DNA of 64,000 nt from Kiritimatiellia bacterium (GTDB lineage Bacteria; Verrucomicrobiota; Kiritimatiellia; UBA8416; JABMPJ01). Shown here piece by piece: positions 42,950-52,821 of the stretch. A program made the position numbers and the translations under genes. The stretch covers positions 1-64,000 of the forward strand of contig JASLOA010000057.1 of the NCBI GenBank assembly GCA_030745755.1, written 5' to 3'. Positions within the stretch are counted from its first letter, which is position 1. Every line of letters starts with the position of its first letter. The notes below the pieces were generated by a model. The model had not been told where the DNA came from. It worked only from the letters and a program-made list of their open reading frames with translations, and searched no databases.

Positions 42950-43910
42950 TGCGCTCGAACAGGGCGTCGGCGGCTGGGTTGATGGTTTGGCGGGTGGGGT
43001 CGGCGTCGAACCAGGCGACGGCTTCGCGGATGCCGGTGCGGAAGGTTTTGCGGCATTCGAAGCCGGGGACGGCCTGCTTGATCTTCGTGTTATCGAAGAC
43101 ACCCGATTCGGCCTTGTCGCCTTTGAGCTGAACGGCGAAGTCAGGGTCGATCTCGGCAATGCGTTCCATGGGCACCTTGATGACGGTTGGTGCCGTCACG
43201 CCCAGGGCGTCAGCGGTCTCGGCGTAAACCTGGTTCCAGGTCAGGGCCTCGTCGGAGGTGATGTGGTAGGTCTGGCCAATGGCGCTATCGAGGCCGACCA
43301 GCCCGGCGAAACCAGCGGCGAAATCAGACGTGGCGGTCAAGGTCCATAGACTCTCGCCATCGCCATGCACAAAGACCGGTTTGCCCTCGCGCAGACGGGC
43401 GGCGAAGGTGAAGCCCGCGCTGCTGACCGGGTTTGGAATCCAGCCCGGTGAGTAGGTGTGCGAGGGACGCACGATGGTGACAGGGAGTCCGTGTGTGCGC
43501 GCCCGCCCGTGCAACCATTCCTCGCAGGCCTGCTTGTTCTGGGCATAGGCGGTGAAGGGATTGCCCACGGGCGAGGATTCGGTGATGGGCAGTGCGGTGT
43601 GGGGCTTGGCATAGACCGTGGCCGAGCTGATGAAGATGTACTGGCTGATCCCGCTCCCGAACACATCGGCATCCCGCTTGACGTCCGCCGGCACAAAGCC
43701 CAGGAAGTTGATCACGATGTCCGGATCAAATGCATCGGCCGCGGCACGCAAGTCCTCACTGTTGTGCCGGTCGCCGCGCAGGTCGACGACTCCCTCCGGA
43801 ATGGGATGGTTCCCCCGTGAGAAGATGCCGATTCTGTGTCCCTGTCCGGCCAACACGGCCACACAGTCCGTCGAGATGTTTCCCGTTCCGCCAATAAACA
43901 AGATAGTCAT
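42924..43910 (-). CDS. NAD-dependent epimerase/dehydratase (SDR)
   Basis: 328 residues. Rossmann motif FIGGTGNIS at residues 5-13, ISSATVYAKPHTALP and the catalytic YAQNKQACEEWL (YxxxK) are present. Atypical for a nucleotide-sugar SDR in the GGTGNIS start, which is common in the isoflavone reductase-like/atypical extended group. Substrate unknown. Convergent with the histidine kinase. Confidence 0.8.
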   Translation of the reverse strand: MTILFIGGTGNISTDCVAVLAGQGHRIGIFSRGNHPIPEGVVDLRGDRHNSEDLRAAADAFDPDIVINFLGFVPADVKRDADVFGSGISQYIFISSATVYAKPHTALPITESSPVGNPFTAYAQNKQACEEWLHGRARTHGLPVTIVRPSHTYSPGWIPNPVSSAGFTFAARLREGKPVFVHGDGESLWTLTATSDFAAGFAGLVGLDSAIGQTYHITSDEALTWNQVYAETADALGVTAPTVIKVPMERIAEIDPDFAVQLKGDKAESGVFDNTKIKQAVPGFECRKTFRTGIREAVAWFDADPTRQTINPAADALFERITSQTEQA

Positions 43911-44101
43911 GCAGGCAAGGTAGAGGAAGAACGCAGGGCGATCCAGCCTATTGCCATATCAAGGGTTTCAGGTGTCGGGTTTCAGGTGTCAGGAAAGAAA
44001 CGACAGCGCAGAATGCTACAATCGAACTTCTATTCTGAGCCGACAGTGTTATGCTGCCTTCCTGATCTGCAAAACCGTCAACGCACAAGAAGGAGAGTCG
44101 C

Positions 44102-44521
44102 ATGTCCAAAGCCATTATGGAGACCAGCAAAGGGACGATTAATCTAGAGCTGTTTGAGGCAGATGCCCCGAACACCGTTAAGAACTTCAGCGACCTCGCG
44201 AAGAAGGGGTATTACGATGGTCTGACGTTCCATCGTGTCATCAACAATTTCATGGTCCAGGGCGGATGCCCCGACGGTACCGGCTGCGGCGGGCCGGGCT
44301 ACCAGATCGACTGCGAGATCAATGCCCAAAAGCATACCCCCGGAACACTGTCCATGGCCCATGCCGGTCCGAACACGGGCGGCAGCCAGTTCTTCATCAC
44401 GCATGTGGCCACGCCCCATCTTGATGGTGTCCACACGGTATTCGGTCGCACCGAAGATATGGATGTCGTCAACGCAATCGAGATGGGCGACACCATCACC
44501 AGCGTCACGATTCAGGAGTAG
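44102..44521 (+). CDS. Peptidyl-prolyl cis-trans isomerase, cyclophilin type
   Basis: 139 residues, cytoplasmic (no signal peptide). Core motifs [31 protein letters not shown] and DGVHTVFGR carry the catalytic Arg, Phe and substrate-binding residues of PpiB-like cyclophilins. It speeds proline isomerization in proteins. AGAAGGAGAG ribosome site precedes the ATG. Confidence 0.94.
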   Translation: MSKAIMETSKGTINLELFEADAPNTVKNFSDLAKKGYYDGLTFHRVINNFMVQGGCPDGTGCGGPGYQIDCEINAQKHTPGTLSMAHAGPNTGGSQFFITHVATPHLDGVHTVFGRTEDMDVVNAIEMGDTITSVTIQE

Positions 44522-44576
44522 CCCAAGGGGGGAGGGTGGGGGAGCTTATGCGACCCCATCCACATTGACCTGACCG

Positions 44577-45107
44577 TTACCATAGCGCGGGGTCACACAG
44601 GGAACTGACGAGCGCTATGCCAACGGGCGAACGTCTCTGGCCAGACTCCTTCAGGGCCACGGCCTGCCATCCGAAGGGGTAGCGCATCTCGTACGGGGGT
44701 ACATAGGGCTCAGCGACATCGACGCTGAAACCGAATCTGCCGTAGTACCTGGGATCGCCATAGACAAAGACGATATCCACACCCGTTCCCGACAGTCGCC
44801 GAATACCGTCCTCTACGAGCTGTGTCCCCACGCGAGCTTTCTGATGGTCCGGCGTCACGGCGAGAGGGGCCAGGACGTAACCTTGAAAGTCCCTGTCGTC
44901 GCCGATGGTCACGGGGCTGAACGCCACGTGACCAACGATTGCGCCTTCAGTTTCGGCCACCAGGGAGATGGTTGGCGGCGTGGTTTCCTCCGATAGCAGA
45001 TCAGCAGCAAGCTTCGCCACAGACTCCCTTTCGTCTTCCGCAAACGCAGACAGATGGACGTTGCGGACATCGTCACGATCACGGGGCATTGCTGTTCGTA
45101 TCTTCAT
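44577..45107 (-). CDS. GNAT-family N-acetyltransferase
   Basis: 176 residues from ATG 45107. VGHVAFSPVTIG and APLAVTPDHQKARVGTQLVEDGIRR form the acetyl-CoA-binding motif A, with VFVYGDPRYYGRFGFS close to the C-terminus, the pattern of YhbS-like acetyltransferases. Acceptor unknown. It is 7 nt downstream of the decayed patatin-like gene and was probably in operon with it. Confidence 0.88.
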   Translation of the reverse strand: MKIRTAMPRDRDDVRNVHLSAFAEDERESVAKLAADLLSEETTPPTISLVAETEGAIVGHVAFSPVTIGDDRDFQGYVLAPLAVTPDHQKARVGTQLVEDGIRRLSGTGVDIVFVYGDPRYYGRFGFSVDVAEPYVPPYEMRYPFGWQAVALKESGQRRSPVGIALVSSLCDPALW

Positions 45108-45114
45108 TGTCGTT

Positions 45115-45502
45115 TCACTCCGAGAAGGCTTTGATGAGTGCGGGGCGACTGGCCTGGACGGCGGCGCGGCCGGCATCGAGGAGAAGGTCCTGTTCGCGGC
45201 GGGTGATGTTGAGCGAGGTGGGAACGGCGCGAGCGTCGTGGTAAAGGGAGAAGAGCGCGTCGGTCTCGGGTGTGTCCGCGGCTGGCCGCGAAGTTGGCGG
45301 CGCGATGCCCGCCCCCTGACATCGCGGCAGCGACCGCCAGATGCGGGTCCTGCCCGTCCTGCCGTTCCTGGGCCGAGCGGTAAGCCGAGAGGTCGACGGT
45401 GGGCGGATCGCCGACCGGCAGCAGGTGGTCACGGGAGACATCCCGCAGCGTGGCGCAGCCGGCCAGGGCAACAGCGATGATGAGCGTGAATAGGGTCCTC
45501 AT
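45115..45502 (-). pseudogene. Patatin-like lipoprotein with internal deletion and frameshift
   Basis: The start reads a lipoprotein signal (MRTLFTLIIAVALAGCATL) and the first patatin element AAAMSGGGHRAANFA. After about 45290 the frame changes, and a second frame gives the natural C-terminus TPETDALFSLYHDARAVPTS through AVQASRPALIKAFSE and a stop. Most of the catalytic domain, including the GxSxG serine and the Asp, is missing. The gene is therefore a remnant. Family members are outer-membrane-linked lipases. Confidence 0.78.
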
Positions 45503-45794
45503 TGTTGCGCGACTATAGAGAGGGAATGCGGAGATGAACAGGGGATTTGGAACAGCGTCTGGACGAACACATGATCTCCGCCTTCCATCAGGTCACAGCG
45601 CCTGTACGCACCCGTCTCCCCGCAGGAGCCAAACTGCGCAGCCACCTTCACAGATGGTCCCTATTCTCCCTTGGCTACGAGCGGGGTTGGCGAGGGTATT
45701 GCGCCGGCGTCCAGCGTGTTGTCAGGAAAGCACGTTGCTTCCCTTCTCTGTAGCCGTAGGTAAGAGCAGGCCTCGCTCTGGGAGAGCTTCGGCC
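45503..45794. other. Intergenic stretch with one doubtful ORF
   Basis: Contains an ORF at 45547-45753 (68 codons, SAFHQVTAPVRTRL in the middle) that lacks a ribosome site and recognizable family. It may be a gene remnant. A GAGGCCTGCTCTTACC-like stretch near the right end shows no clear structure. Confidence 0.4.
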
Positions 45795-46946
45795 TTAACT
45801 CTCTGAGGTGATCACGCGCCGAAGTATGGCGCGCGAGATGCGTCGACCGGCTTCCCGGTACTGCTTCGGAGTCATCACTGTCTTACCACACAACGCGTAG
45901 GGAACTTCGAGTGTCAGAGCACCCACCGCCAGCACCTGGCGGGCATAGGCCCCCAGTGATAGACCCGCAGCGCTGCGCAGGCCATCCGGCCTCTGCTTGA
46001 AATCAGCGGCGGCATACTCCTCACCGAGGGCCTCGGCAAACACATTGGCCCATTTCATGGAATCACGTGCCGCCGCACTCTCCTCGTCCTGCCCCGGTAG
46101 ACGACAGCTGATCCCCTCACTGACAGAGCCGCCTGCGGCCTGCAAGTCCAGCACAAGGGCCGGCTGACAGCGGGATCGCCATTCATTCATATCGGCCTGG
46201 ATAACACATGTCTCATGCCGCAAGGGCGGTATCCCCCACGCCTGGTCGAGATCAAAGGCAAAGCTGTCGCGGCCGTAGTTCCCGCGCTCAATGCCACCCG
46301 CATCAGCCAGAGGCACCACCCAGGTCAGGGCGCGGCTCACGCGTTTCCGTGAGAAATGATCCAGGATGCCGTCGAGCACCCACGAACCGGGTGTCTCTCC
46401 TGCGTGCTGTCGGGCCACCAGAAAGATACCGGGGCGCGAGCCCGGGCCGGGAGCCACGCTGTTGCTCACCCTCTGTATAAGGCGGCCTCCCTGGCTCAGA
46501 CCGATAGAGCTGGACGCCCAGTAGCCCTTCGATTTGCGTATGAGCGAATCCAGCTCAGCCTGACCATACGGGTAACACAAAGCGACATCGGTGAAGGGGG
46601 TGGGGTAGGGAATATCCCAGGAGACGGATACCTGCCCATCATCCGCCGCTGTGACGCGCCCCGCCTTGGCGCGGTTCCACCCCTGGTTGGCGCCACGATA
46701 GACAGGCCGCAGTGCTGTGGGTGATTCGCAGCCTGTCATACTCCGCACGAACAGTAGCGTCAGTGTAATCCTGTCGGGATGGGGCCGATCGGAAGCCGAC
46801 TCACGCAGACGGAAATGAAACCATAGCGATTCAGAGCAACCACAGGGGGCCGCCGTAAATTGCACCTCCGCAGCAGAGCCGTCCTCACTGGTATGGACCG
46901 CAGCCACATTGCTGGAGGCAGCACGGGAATCAACACGCAAGCTCAT
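45795..46946 (-). CDS. M14-like peptidase with altered active-site residues
   Basis: 383 residues from ATG 46946; a TTG at 47012 and ATG at 46994 are in-frame alternatives. An N-terminal beta domain is followed by the carboxypeptidase region. Zinc pair HxxE is present (FLVARQHAGETPG, H181, E184) and the general-base Glu (LTLEVPYAL, E347). The usual third zinc His (DxHGH) is Gln in LVLDLQAAGG (Q269, codon CAG at 46140-46142), and DLNRxW reads DLDQAWG. It resembles cytosolic carboxypeptidase-like M14 proteins but may have weak or different activity. Confidence 0.68.
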   Translation of the reverse strand: MSLRVDSRAASSNVAAVHTSEDGSAAEVQFTAAPCGCSESLWFHFRLRESASDRPHPDRITLTLLFVRSMTGCESPTALRPVYRGANQGWNRAKAGRVTAADDGQVSVSWDIPYPTPFTDVALCYPYGQAELDSLIRKSKGYWASSSIGLSQGGRLIQRVSNSVAPGPGSRPGIFLVARQHAGETPGSWVLDGILDHFSRKRVSRALTWVVPLADAGGIERGNYGRDSFAFDLDQAWGIPPLRHETCVIQADMNEWRSRCQPALVLDLQAAGGSVSEGISCRLPGQDEESAAARDSMKWANVFAEALGEEYAAADFKQRPDGLRSAAGLSLGAYARQVLAVGALTLEVPYALCGKTVMTPKQYREAGRRISRAILRRVITSES

Positions 46947-47462
46947 AGCCAGAGAGCTTAGCAGACTCAGGTCGTCATTCAACGACGAACCCATCCTGGC
47001 AGGGGCATTCAATACCGCAGTCGCGGTCTCGCGACATCAAGGTTTCGCCAGCATCAGCAGCCAGCGGGGGCTTTCTCGGGGCACTGGCAGGAGGGATGTT
47101 CTGCTACACCAAGAGGTCGCTCCGGTGAACCCTGACTCTTGCAGACGATAAGGCCTATGCTCCCACGATGGTGGCGCAGGAGGGTCTGCTCCACCATTGA
47201 GTGACGGGCCCAGGTGCGCATCTGCTCCTCGTTCGGGCCCTGGCCGGCCTAGCCGGCCCCCTGCTGTGCGACCTGCTGCTGGATCTGCTGCGGCCGAGGA
47301 TCTTCCGCGGTGGCGGAAAATCAGGGGGTCAGGAGTTCAGGCTGCAGGCATTCAGGTGACGGGGAAGCTGATTGCCGGTTCGGGCCGCCGGATCTGCGCC
47401 GTCCCTGCTGTCACCCGCACTTTCGGTTGAATCCACGCTGTGAACAGCTTAGGATGCGAGGC
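46947..47462. other. Intergenic region between M14-like gene and glpK
   Basis: Holds small hairpins: ATGGTGG ... CCACCAT at about 47166-47196, GGCCGGC-CTA-GCCGGCC at 47242-47258 and TTCCGC-GGTG-GCGGAA at 47303-47318. A 49-codon GTG-started frame begins near 47201 but has no ribosome site. The glpK promoter is presumably in the right part; no clear boxes were found. Part of the left end may be coding if an earlier start of the M14-like gene is used. Confidence 0.4.
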
Positions 47463-48971
47463 ATGACGGCGTTTGTGTTGGCCTTGGACCAGGGAACGAC
47501 GAGTTCCCGCGCGATTGTCTTTGATGACGAGAGCCGCATTGTCTCCGTTGCTCAGCAGGAGTTCGAGCAGATCTTTCCGCAGCCGGGCTGGGTGGAGCAT
47601 GATGCGGAGGCGATCTGGGAGACGCAGCTTGCGACGGCGAAGGAGGCCATCAGCGGCGCGGGGCTGTCGGCCGGTGAGATTGCTGCGGTCGGCATCACGA
47701 ACCAGCGTGAAACGGTCGTGGTGTGGGATCGGCGTACAGGGCGCCCGATTCACAACGCCATCGTATGGCAGGATCGCCGTACGGCCGCGCAAACGGACCG
47801 TCTCAAGGCACCGGAGACCGCCACGCTGATCCGTGAGAGGACCGGGTTGCTTCCGGATCCCTACTTCTCGGCCAGCAAGATCTGCTGGTTACTCGACCAT
47901 GTGGATGGTGCCCGCGATGCAGCCACGGCAGGCCACCTGGCATTCGGGACCATCGATTCCTGGCTGATCTACCGACTGACCGCGGGGGCCGTGCATTGTA
48001 CGGATGTCTCTAACGCAAGCCGGACGATGCTCTTCGATATCCATGAAAGCGCGTGGGATGACGAACTCCTGGCCTTGTTCACTATTCCGCATTCCATGCT
48101 GCCCGAGGTCGTGGACAGCAGCGGCGTGGCGGGGCGGACGGCCAGGGAGCACCTGGGGGCAGAGATCCCGATTGCCGGGATTGCCGGCGATCAGCAGGCT
48201 GCGCTGTTCGGGCAGCTCTGTCTTGAGCCCGGCATGGTCAAGAACACCTACGGCACGGGGTGCTTCATGCTGCTGCAGACCGGCGCGCAGGCGGTCAGTA
48301 GCGCGTCCAACCTGCTGACCACGGTGGCCTGGCGGTTGGCCGGTCAACCGATGCAGTATGCGCTCGAAGGAAGCGTGTTCATCGGGGGCGCCGCGATCCA
48401 GTGGTTGCGCGATGGCCTGGGCGTCATTGACAGTGCATCGGCAGTGAGCGAACTGGCTCAATCGGTACCGGACAGCGGCGGGGTGATCATGGTGCCGGCG
48501 TTCGTAGGACTGGGAGCGCCGCATTGGGACCCGCACGCGCGTGGGACCATCCTGGGGATAACACGCGGAACGACAGCGGCCCACATCGCCCGGGCTACGC
48601 TTGAAGGTATTGCGTTCCAGGTAGCCGATGTGCTGGAGGCGATGCAGAGCGACATGGGGCGGGCGCTGGTCGGGCTTCGTGTAGACGGGGGTGCGGCGGG
48701 CAGTGACCTCCTGATGCAGATCCAGTCCGATACGCTCGGCGCGGAAGTGCTCCGGCCCACGGTCACCGAAACGACCGCACGTGGGGCGGCCCACCTGGCC
48801 GGATTGGCTGTGGGGGTATGGCCCGACAGCAACGCCCTGGCGACGCACTGGCAGTTGGATCGACGATTCGATCCGACAACAGATCCCGAAACGCGTCAGC
48901 AGAAACGATCCCGCTGGTTACGTGCCGTGGAATGCGCGCGGGCGTTCCCTGTGAGTGAGGGGGAATGCTGA
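47463..48971 (+). CDS. glpK: Glycerol kinase
   Basis: 502 residues from the ATG at 47463; the open frame to 47310 adds an unconserved leader. FGGY-kinase motifs: [15 protein letters not shown], the [16 protein letters not shown] region, [14 protein letters not shown] and [17 protein letters not shown]. It phosphorylates glycerol to glycerol-3-phosphate. The stop overlaps the cardiolipin synthase start by 1 nt, which joins glycerol supply to phospholipid synthesis. Confidence 0.95.
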   Translation: MTAFVLALDQGTTSSRAIVFDDESRIVSVAQQEFEQIFPQPGWVEHDAEAIWETQLATAKEAISGAGLSAGEIAAVGITNQRETVVVWDRRTGRPIHNAIVWQDRRTAAQTDRLKAPETATLIRERTGLLPDPYFSASKICWLLDHVDGARDAATAGHLAFGTIDSWLIYRLTAGAVHCTDVSNASRTMLFDIHESAWDDELLALFTIPHSMLPEVVDSSGVAGRTAREHLGAEIPIAGIAGDQQAALFGQLCLEPGMVKNTYGTGCFMLLQTGAQAVSSASNLLTTVAWRLAGQPMQYALEGSVFIGGAAIQWLRDGLGVIDSASAVSELAQSVPDSGGVIMVPAFVGLGAPHWDPHARGTILGITRGTTAAHIARATLEGIAFQVADVLEAMQSDMGRALVGLRVDGGAAGSDLLMQIQSDTLGAEVLRPTVTETTARGAAHLAGLAVGVWPDSNALATHWQLDRRFDPTTDPETRQQKRSRWLRAVECARAFPVSEGEC

Positions 48972-50548
48972 TGCAAAGGAATGTCCGACTGCTATTGCGG
49001 GGACTGTTTGCGCTGGTTGCCCTTGCCCTTGCCGGGTGGCTGGCCATGGGGGTTGCCGCGGGCAACCTGTCCTACAAGAGTATCCTGGTTGTGCTGGGAC
49101 TCGTGCACCCCCTGGCTTTTGCCGCTGTGGCCTTGCATTGCCTGAGGAACCGGCGAGAGGCGGCTGCCATGGTTGCCTGGCTGTTTGTTGCCTGGTCTTT
49201 TCCATTCATTGGGCCCTTGCTCTACATGGCGTTTGGCATTAATCGCGTTCATACCAAGGGATGGCAGAAGCAGCGGTCGAACGACGTCCTGCTGACTGCC
49301 AGGCGTGAGCGGGAGGATGCCTCGCTGCCGCTGGCGTACTGGCGCGCATTGCGGGTTGCCCGGGCCGGCAAACCGGATGCCGAGTACGACCGGGAGTTGG
49401 ATGGAACGATCGACCATATACTTCCTCACTGCCCCCTGCTGGGGGGCAACCGGGTGGAACCGTTGCTCACCGGCGATGAGGCCTTTCCGAGAATGCTCGA
49501 TGCCATTGACCGCGCCACCAGTCATATCCACCTGCAGGCGTTCATTATCGGAAACGACTCCGTGGGGCGTGAGTTTCTCGACCGGCTCAAGCGGAAGGCC
49601 GAGGCGGGGGTACGATGCCGGGTCCTGTATGACCGGTTCGGGTCGACCCGCGGGTGGGCCAGCGGCCTGTTCAAACCCTTCGCCAACACACCCGGACTCG
49701 ATATCGCCGGGTGGACCCAGACCAACCCGATCAAACGGCTCAACCAGTTCAACCTGCGCAACCACCGCAAGGTGCTGATTGTTGACGGAAAAGAAGCCTT
49801 CATTGGGGGGCTCAATCTTCACGAAGGTAACGTCACACGGCCTGATCGGCAGCCCATCAGAGACTACCACTTCTCCGTGGCAGGCCCCATCGCCCTGGAA
49901 CTGCAGTACGCTTTTCTGCAGGACTGGTATTTTATGACGGATGAGGACCCCGCCGCCCTGCTGACGGCCGACCTGTTTCCCCGCATAGAGCCCGTTGGGG
50001 ATGCGCTGATTCGAGTGGCGAATGGGGGACCGACAGCGGACGTGGAGGCCCTGACGGATATTACCTGTGCGGCCATTGACGATGCACGCAAGCAACTGCT
50101 CATCGTCACCCCGTATTTCGTGCCCCCGACCGATATCCTGCGTGCCCTTCGGCTGGCCGCCCGGCGCGGCGTGAGTGTCCAGGTTGTTGTTCCGAAGAAG
50201 AGCAACCATTTCTACGCGGGCCTGGCCGGCCAGGCCCTGTATGACGAGCTCCTCTCAGCCGGCGTGCAGATATACGAGAGGCAGCCGCCCTTCATGCACG
50301 CCAAGTCCATCATTGTTGACGACAGGGTGAGTATTGTAGGCACGGCCAATCTCGATAACCGGAGTCTGCGCCTGAACTACGAGACCAACCTGGTTGTTTT
50401 CGACGAGCCATTTGCGAACGCCTTGAAACGCATCGTCCTTGATGACATGGCCCAGAGCGAAGAGCTCGAACTGGCCGCCTGGCGATCGCGCCCGACATAC
50501 CGGCCAGTGGCGGAGAATCTGTGCAGTCTACTTGCGCCCGTACTGTGA
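48971..50548 (+). CDS. cls: Cardiolipin synthase
   Basis: 525 residues; the ATG at 48971 has GAGGGGG 7 nt upstream, whereas the in-frame ATG at 48965 is too close. About three N-terminal membrane helices precede two phospholipase D motifs, NHRKVLIVDGKEAFIGGLN and HAKSIIVDDRVSIVGTANLD. It condenses two phosphatidylglycerols to cardiolipin. Co-transcribed with glpK. Confidence 0.93.
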   Translation: MQRNVRLLLRGLFALVALALAGWLAMGVAAGNLSYKSILVVLGLVHPLAFAAVALHCLRNRREAAAMVAWLFVAWSFPFIGPLLYMAFGINRVHTKGWQKQRSNDVLLTARREREDASLPLAYWRALRVARAGKPDAEYDRELDGTIDHILPHCPLLGGNRVEPLLTGDEAFPRMLDAIDRATSHIHLQAFIIGNDSVGREFLDRLKRKAEAGVRCRVLYDRFGSTRGWASGLFKPFANTPGLDIAGWTQTNPIKRLNQFNLRNHRKVLIVDGKEAFIGGLNLHEGNVTRPDRQPIRDYHFSVAGPIALELQYAFLQDWYFMTDEDPAALLTADLFPRIEPVGDALIRVANGGPTADVEALTDITCAAIDDARKQLLIVTPYFVPPTDILRALRLAARRGVSVQVVVPKKSNHFYAGLAGQALYDELLSAGVQIYERQPPFMHAKSIIVDDRVSIVGTANLDNRSLRLNYETNLVVFDEPFANALKRIVLDDMAQSEELELAAWRSRPTYRPVAENLCSLLAPVL

Positions 50549-50558
50549 CCCCGCCAGC

Positions 50559-50582
50559 TCAGGCGTGCCCGGGCATGCCTGA
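50559..50582. other. 24-nt near-perfect palindrome after cls
   Basis: TCAGGCGTGCCC followed by GGGCATGCCTGA, one mismatched pair. It lies 10 nt after the cls stop and 80 nt before the end of the convergent PilT-like gene. No T-run, so a protein-binding site or a weak terminator is possible. Confidence 0.4.
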
Positions 50583-50662
50583 TGACTACGTTCGTCGGCC
50601 AGTTGCCCTTGGGGCAGCGGGATGTTTCGGATTTCCTGCTATTTCACCTGCTCGTGAAATAC

Positions 50663-51496
50663 TCAGGCCAGCTTGATGCGTACCTTGCCTGCCTCGACGG
50701 GGGTTATGCTTACCTCCGCCTTGATACGGCTCTGTTCGTCTCCGAGCACCCCGGCAACGCGGTCCCGGAGTTGATGGCCGCTATTGTGGCTGCTGACAAG
50801 TGTCAGGACAGGCGCGTCAAGCAGGACCCCGAAGCTGGGCACCTCATCGGTGGCATGCAGGTCTCCGATGTAGGCGATGTCCGGATCAAACAGGAACGCA
50901 TTCGCGATGCCCTGTTCCATCGTCTGCACGTCCGTGATGAGTTCGGTCTGTACGGCAATGCATTCGTGATGGGACATCAGGTAGGATAGCGCACGCTCCA
51001 TAATGTAGATGATACCGCGCTGCGATTTGTTCACCTCGTCGAGCAGGGCGTAGATGAACATGCTGTTCGCCGCCGACGAGGGGCCGTGAAACAGGATCAC
51101 ACCGGGTTCAAAGGAGGAGACAAGCGCGGTCAGCTGTGCCGCAAGATCCGCGTCCTCGCAGACTGAGTCCAGGGCGGGGATGTCCAGGGGCACACGTACA
51201 ATGCGCAGGACCTGGCTACCACGCTGGGTCATGTACGTGACGCGGAATCGGCCCACATCCTGAATGCCCAGGCAGAACGAACCGGATGCGCCCCGCTCGG
51301 GAGCGTTCGCGGGGAACGCGGCCCGGTGAAGACGCTGCAACACCTGCTTCACATCAGCAGGCGAGAAGACCACATTCATCGCCAGTTTGCATCCCGCGAT
51401 TGTACGGCTCACGGGGGGAGCGTTGGGCGCAATCACAAGCTCCGACAGGTCGCGGTTGGTGGCGAGCAGTTTCTCGATATCCTGTCTGTGATCCAT
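50663..51496 (-). CDS. PilT/PilB-like ATPase homologue without Walker A lysine
   Basis: 277 residues. Alignable by eye to type IV pilus retraction ATPases: GVILFHGPSSAANSMFIYAL in place of the Walker A loop (K replaced by N144, codon AAC at 51065-51067), RGIIYIMERALSYLMSHH for the Asp box and NAFLFDPDIAYIGDLHATDE for Walker B, then SSHNSGHQLRDRV for the His box. Loss of the lysine and of the invariant glycine suggests a non-hydrolysing partner. It is encoded opposite to and just before a HEAT-repeat gene. Confidence 0.72.
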   Translation of the reverse strand: MDHRQDIEKLLATNRDLSELVIAPNAPPVSRTIAGCKLAMNVVFSPADVKQVLQRLHRAAFPANAPERGASGSFCLGIQDVGRFRVTYMTQRGSQVLRIVRVPLDIPALDSVCEDADLAAQLTALVSSFEPGVILFHGPSSAANSMFIYALLDEVNKSQRGIIYIMERALSYLMSHHECIAVQTELITDVQTMEQGIANAFLFDPDIAYIGDLHATDEVPSFGVLLDAPVLTLVSSHNSGHQLRDRVAGVLGDEQSRIKAEVSITPVEAGKVRIKLA

Positions 51497-51633
51497 GGGT
51501 GCGTTCCCTGCGTGCTCTTGCGAACATACCAGCTGCGCGACGTGCCGTCATTTCTTTTCTGCTTGCTGCCCTGAGAACGCCACTGCTAACGTCGGATTCG
51601 TCTTTGTGCGCACCGCGCGATAGGAGGTCCATC

Positions 51634-52821
51634 GTGCTCTGGGACAGGTCTCGTGGATCCGGTATTGATAAACTGATTGAGCAGCGCGATATCAAGGGCC
51701 TGGTCCGCCTGCTTGCCTCTGATGGCAGTGCCGCGACCGCAAGAGCTGCTGCAGGCGCCCTATCTGACCTGGGCGCCCCGGCTTGCATACCCCTGTTGGC
51801 AGATGCACTGGTTGAGCAGAAGCAAGGGTCGCGTCGCGACCGGATCGCCAACCTGCTGATCCAGCTCGGTCCCGAGGCGGTGCCCGCCTCGGCCGCACGT
51901 CTCTGTGCGGATCCTCCCGCTGATGCGGCCTTGATTGAAGGTATCCTTCTGCGCATCGGTGTCACGGCGCCTTCGTCGATAACAGAGTTGCTGCACGAGT
52001 CCGACCCAACCATTCGTGAAGTGGCGTCGAACGTTGTGGTGACGCTGGGCGCTATCGCCGAGGATTCGGTTATTGAACTGCTGCAGGATCCCATGGTCAC
52101 AGCGCAGAATGCCGCCGCGGCTGTACTGGGGCGTATGCAGGTCACAGATCCAGGACCCGTGATGGGGTTGCTTCTGAGCGGCAACCCGCGCGTGCGGCAG
52201 GTGGTCGGAGAGAAGATTGAGGCGCTTGGCGACCAGGCGATTCCTGCACTGATTGAGGCGCTGCAGAGCCCGCATGAGCGTCTGAGTAAACAGGCCGGTG
52301 CTCTGCTTGGTGAGATGGGAGAGGCGGCTGTTGATGCCCTGCTCATACTGCTGCGGCATGATTCCGGCAGCGCCTCGGCCCATGTTCATGTTGCGGCAAT
52401 CAGGACGCTCGGTGAGATGGGGGACGTGCGCGCAACAGATCGTCTCCTGGTCGCCTCGGGGTCGCAGCATGCCAAAGTGCGTGCCACTGCCCTGGAGGCG
52501 ATCGGACGGCTTGGGCCTGAGGCCGTGCCATTGCTGCTCGAAGCCTTTGAGGATGCATCCCATCCCGCCCCGGCTGCTGTCATAGCGGCTATGGGGCGCG
52601 TCGGCGACGAGCTCGTTCTGCCGGCCCTGATCGCAACACTTGAGAACGCCGACGAGGCCCTTCGCGACGCTGCTGTCGAGGCGCTGGCTGACTACGGGCC
52701 TTCGGCCTCCGGTGTGCTCAACGATGCGCTGGCTGAAGACTCCTACTGGACCCGTAAAGCTGCGGGCGAAGTTATGCGCCGCTGGCAATCAGGCAGAGGA
52801 CACCGGGCTCCGCTGCTCTAG
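51634..52821 (+). CDS. HEAT-repeat protein
   Basis: 395 residues from a GTG at 51634, with AGGAGG 7 nt upstream; the frame open to 51286 has no such site and includes shadow sequence. Around ten HEAT/PBS-lyase-type helical repeats run along the whole protein (e.g. LVRLLASDGSAATARAAAGA, VLPALIATLENADEALRDAA). Such proteins are scaffolds for protein contact. It is divergent from the PilT-like gene, and a shared function is possible but unproven. Confidence 0.85.
   Translation: MLWDRSRGSGIDKLIEQRDIKGLVRLLASDGSAATARAAAGALSDLGAPACIPLLADALVEQKQGSRRDRIANLLIQLGPEAVPASAARLCADPPADAALIEGILLRIGVTAPSSITELLHESDPTIREVASNVVVTLGAIAEDSVIELLQDPMVTAQNAAAAVLGRMQVTDPGPVMGLLLSGNPRVRQVVGEKIEALGDQAIPALIEALQSPHERLSKQAGALLGEMGEAAVDALLILLRHDSGSASAHVHVAAIRTLGEMGDVRATDRLLVASGSQHAKVRATALEAIGRLGPEAVPLLLEAFEDASHPAPAAVIAAMGRVGDELVLPALIATLENADEALRDAAVEALADYGPSASGVLNDALAEDSYWTRKAAGEVMRRWQSGRGHRAPLL

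Noticed and set aside
47201-47350. 49-codon GTG-started ORF upstream of glpK
   Set aside because: It has hydrophobic character but no ribosome site and overlaps hairpin-forming sequence.
48992-50209. 405-codon minus-strand ORF opposite cls
   Set aside because: The plus-strand protein has both phospholipase D motifs; the antisense frame is a codon-bias shadow.
51286-51633. N-terminal extension of the HEAT-repeat protein
   Set aside because: It overlaps the PilT-like gene antisense and has no repeats, while GTG 51634 has a strong AGGAGG site.
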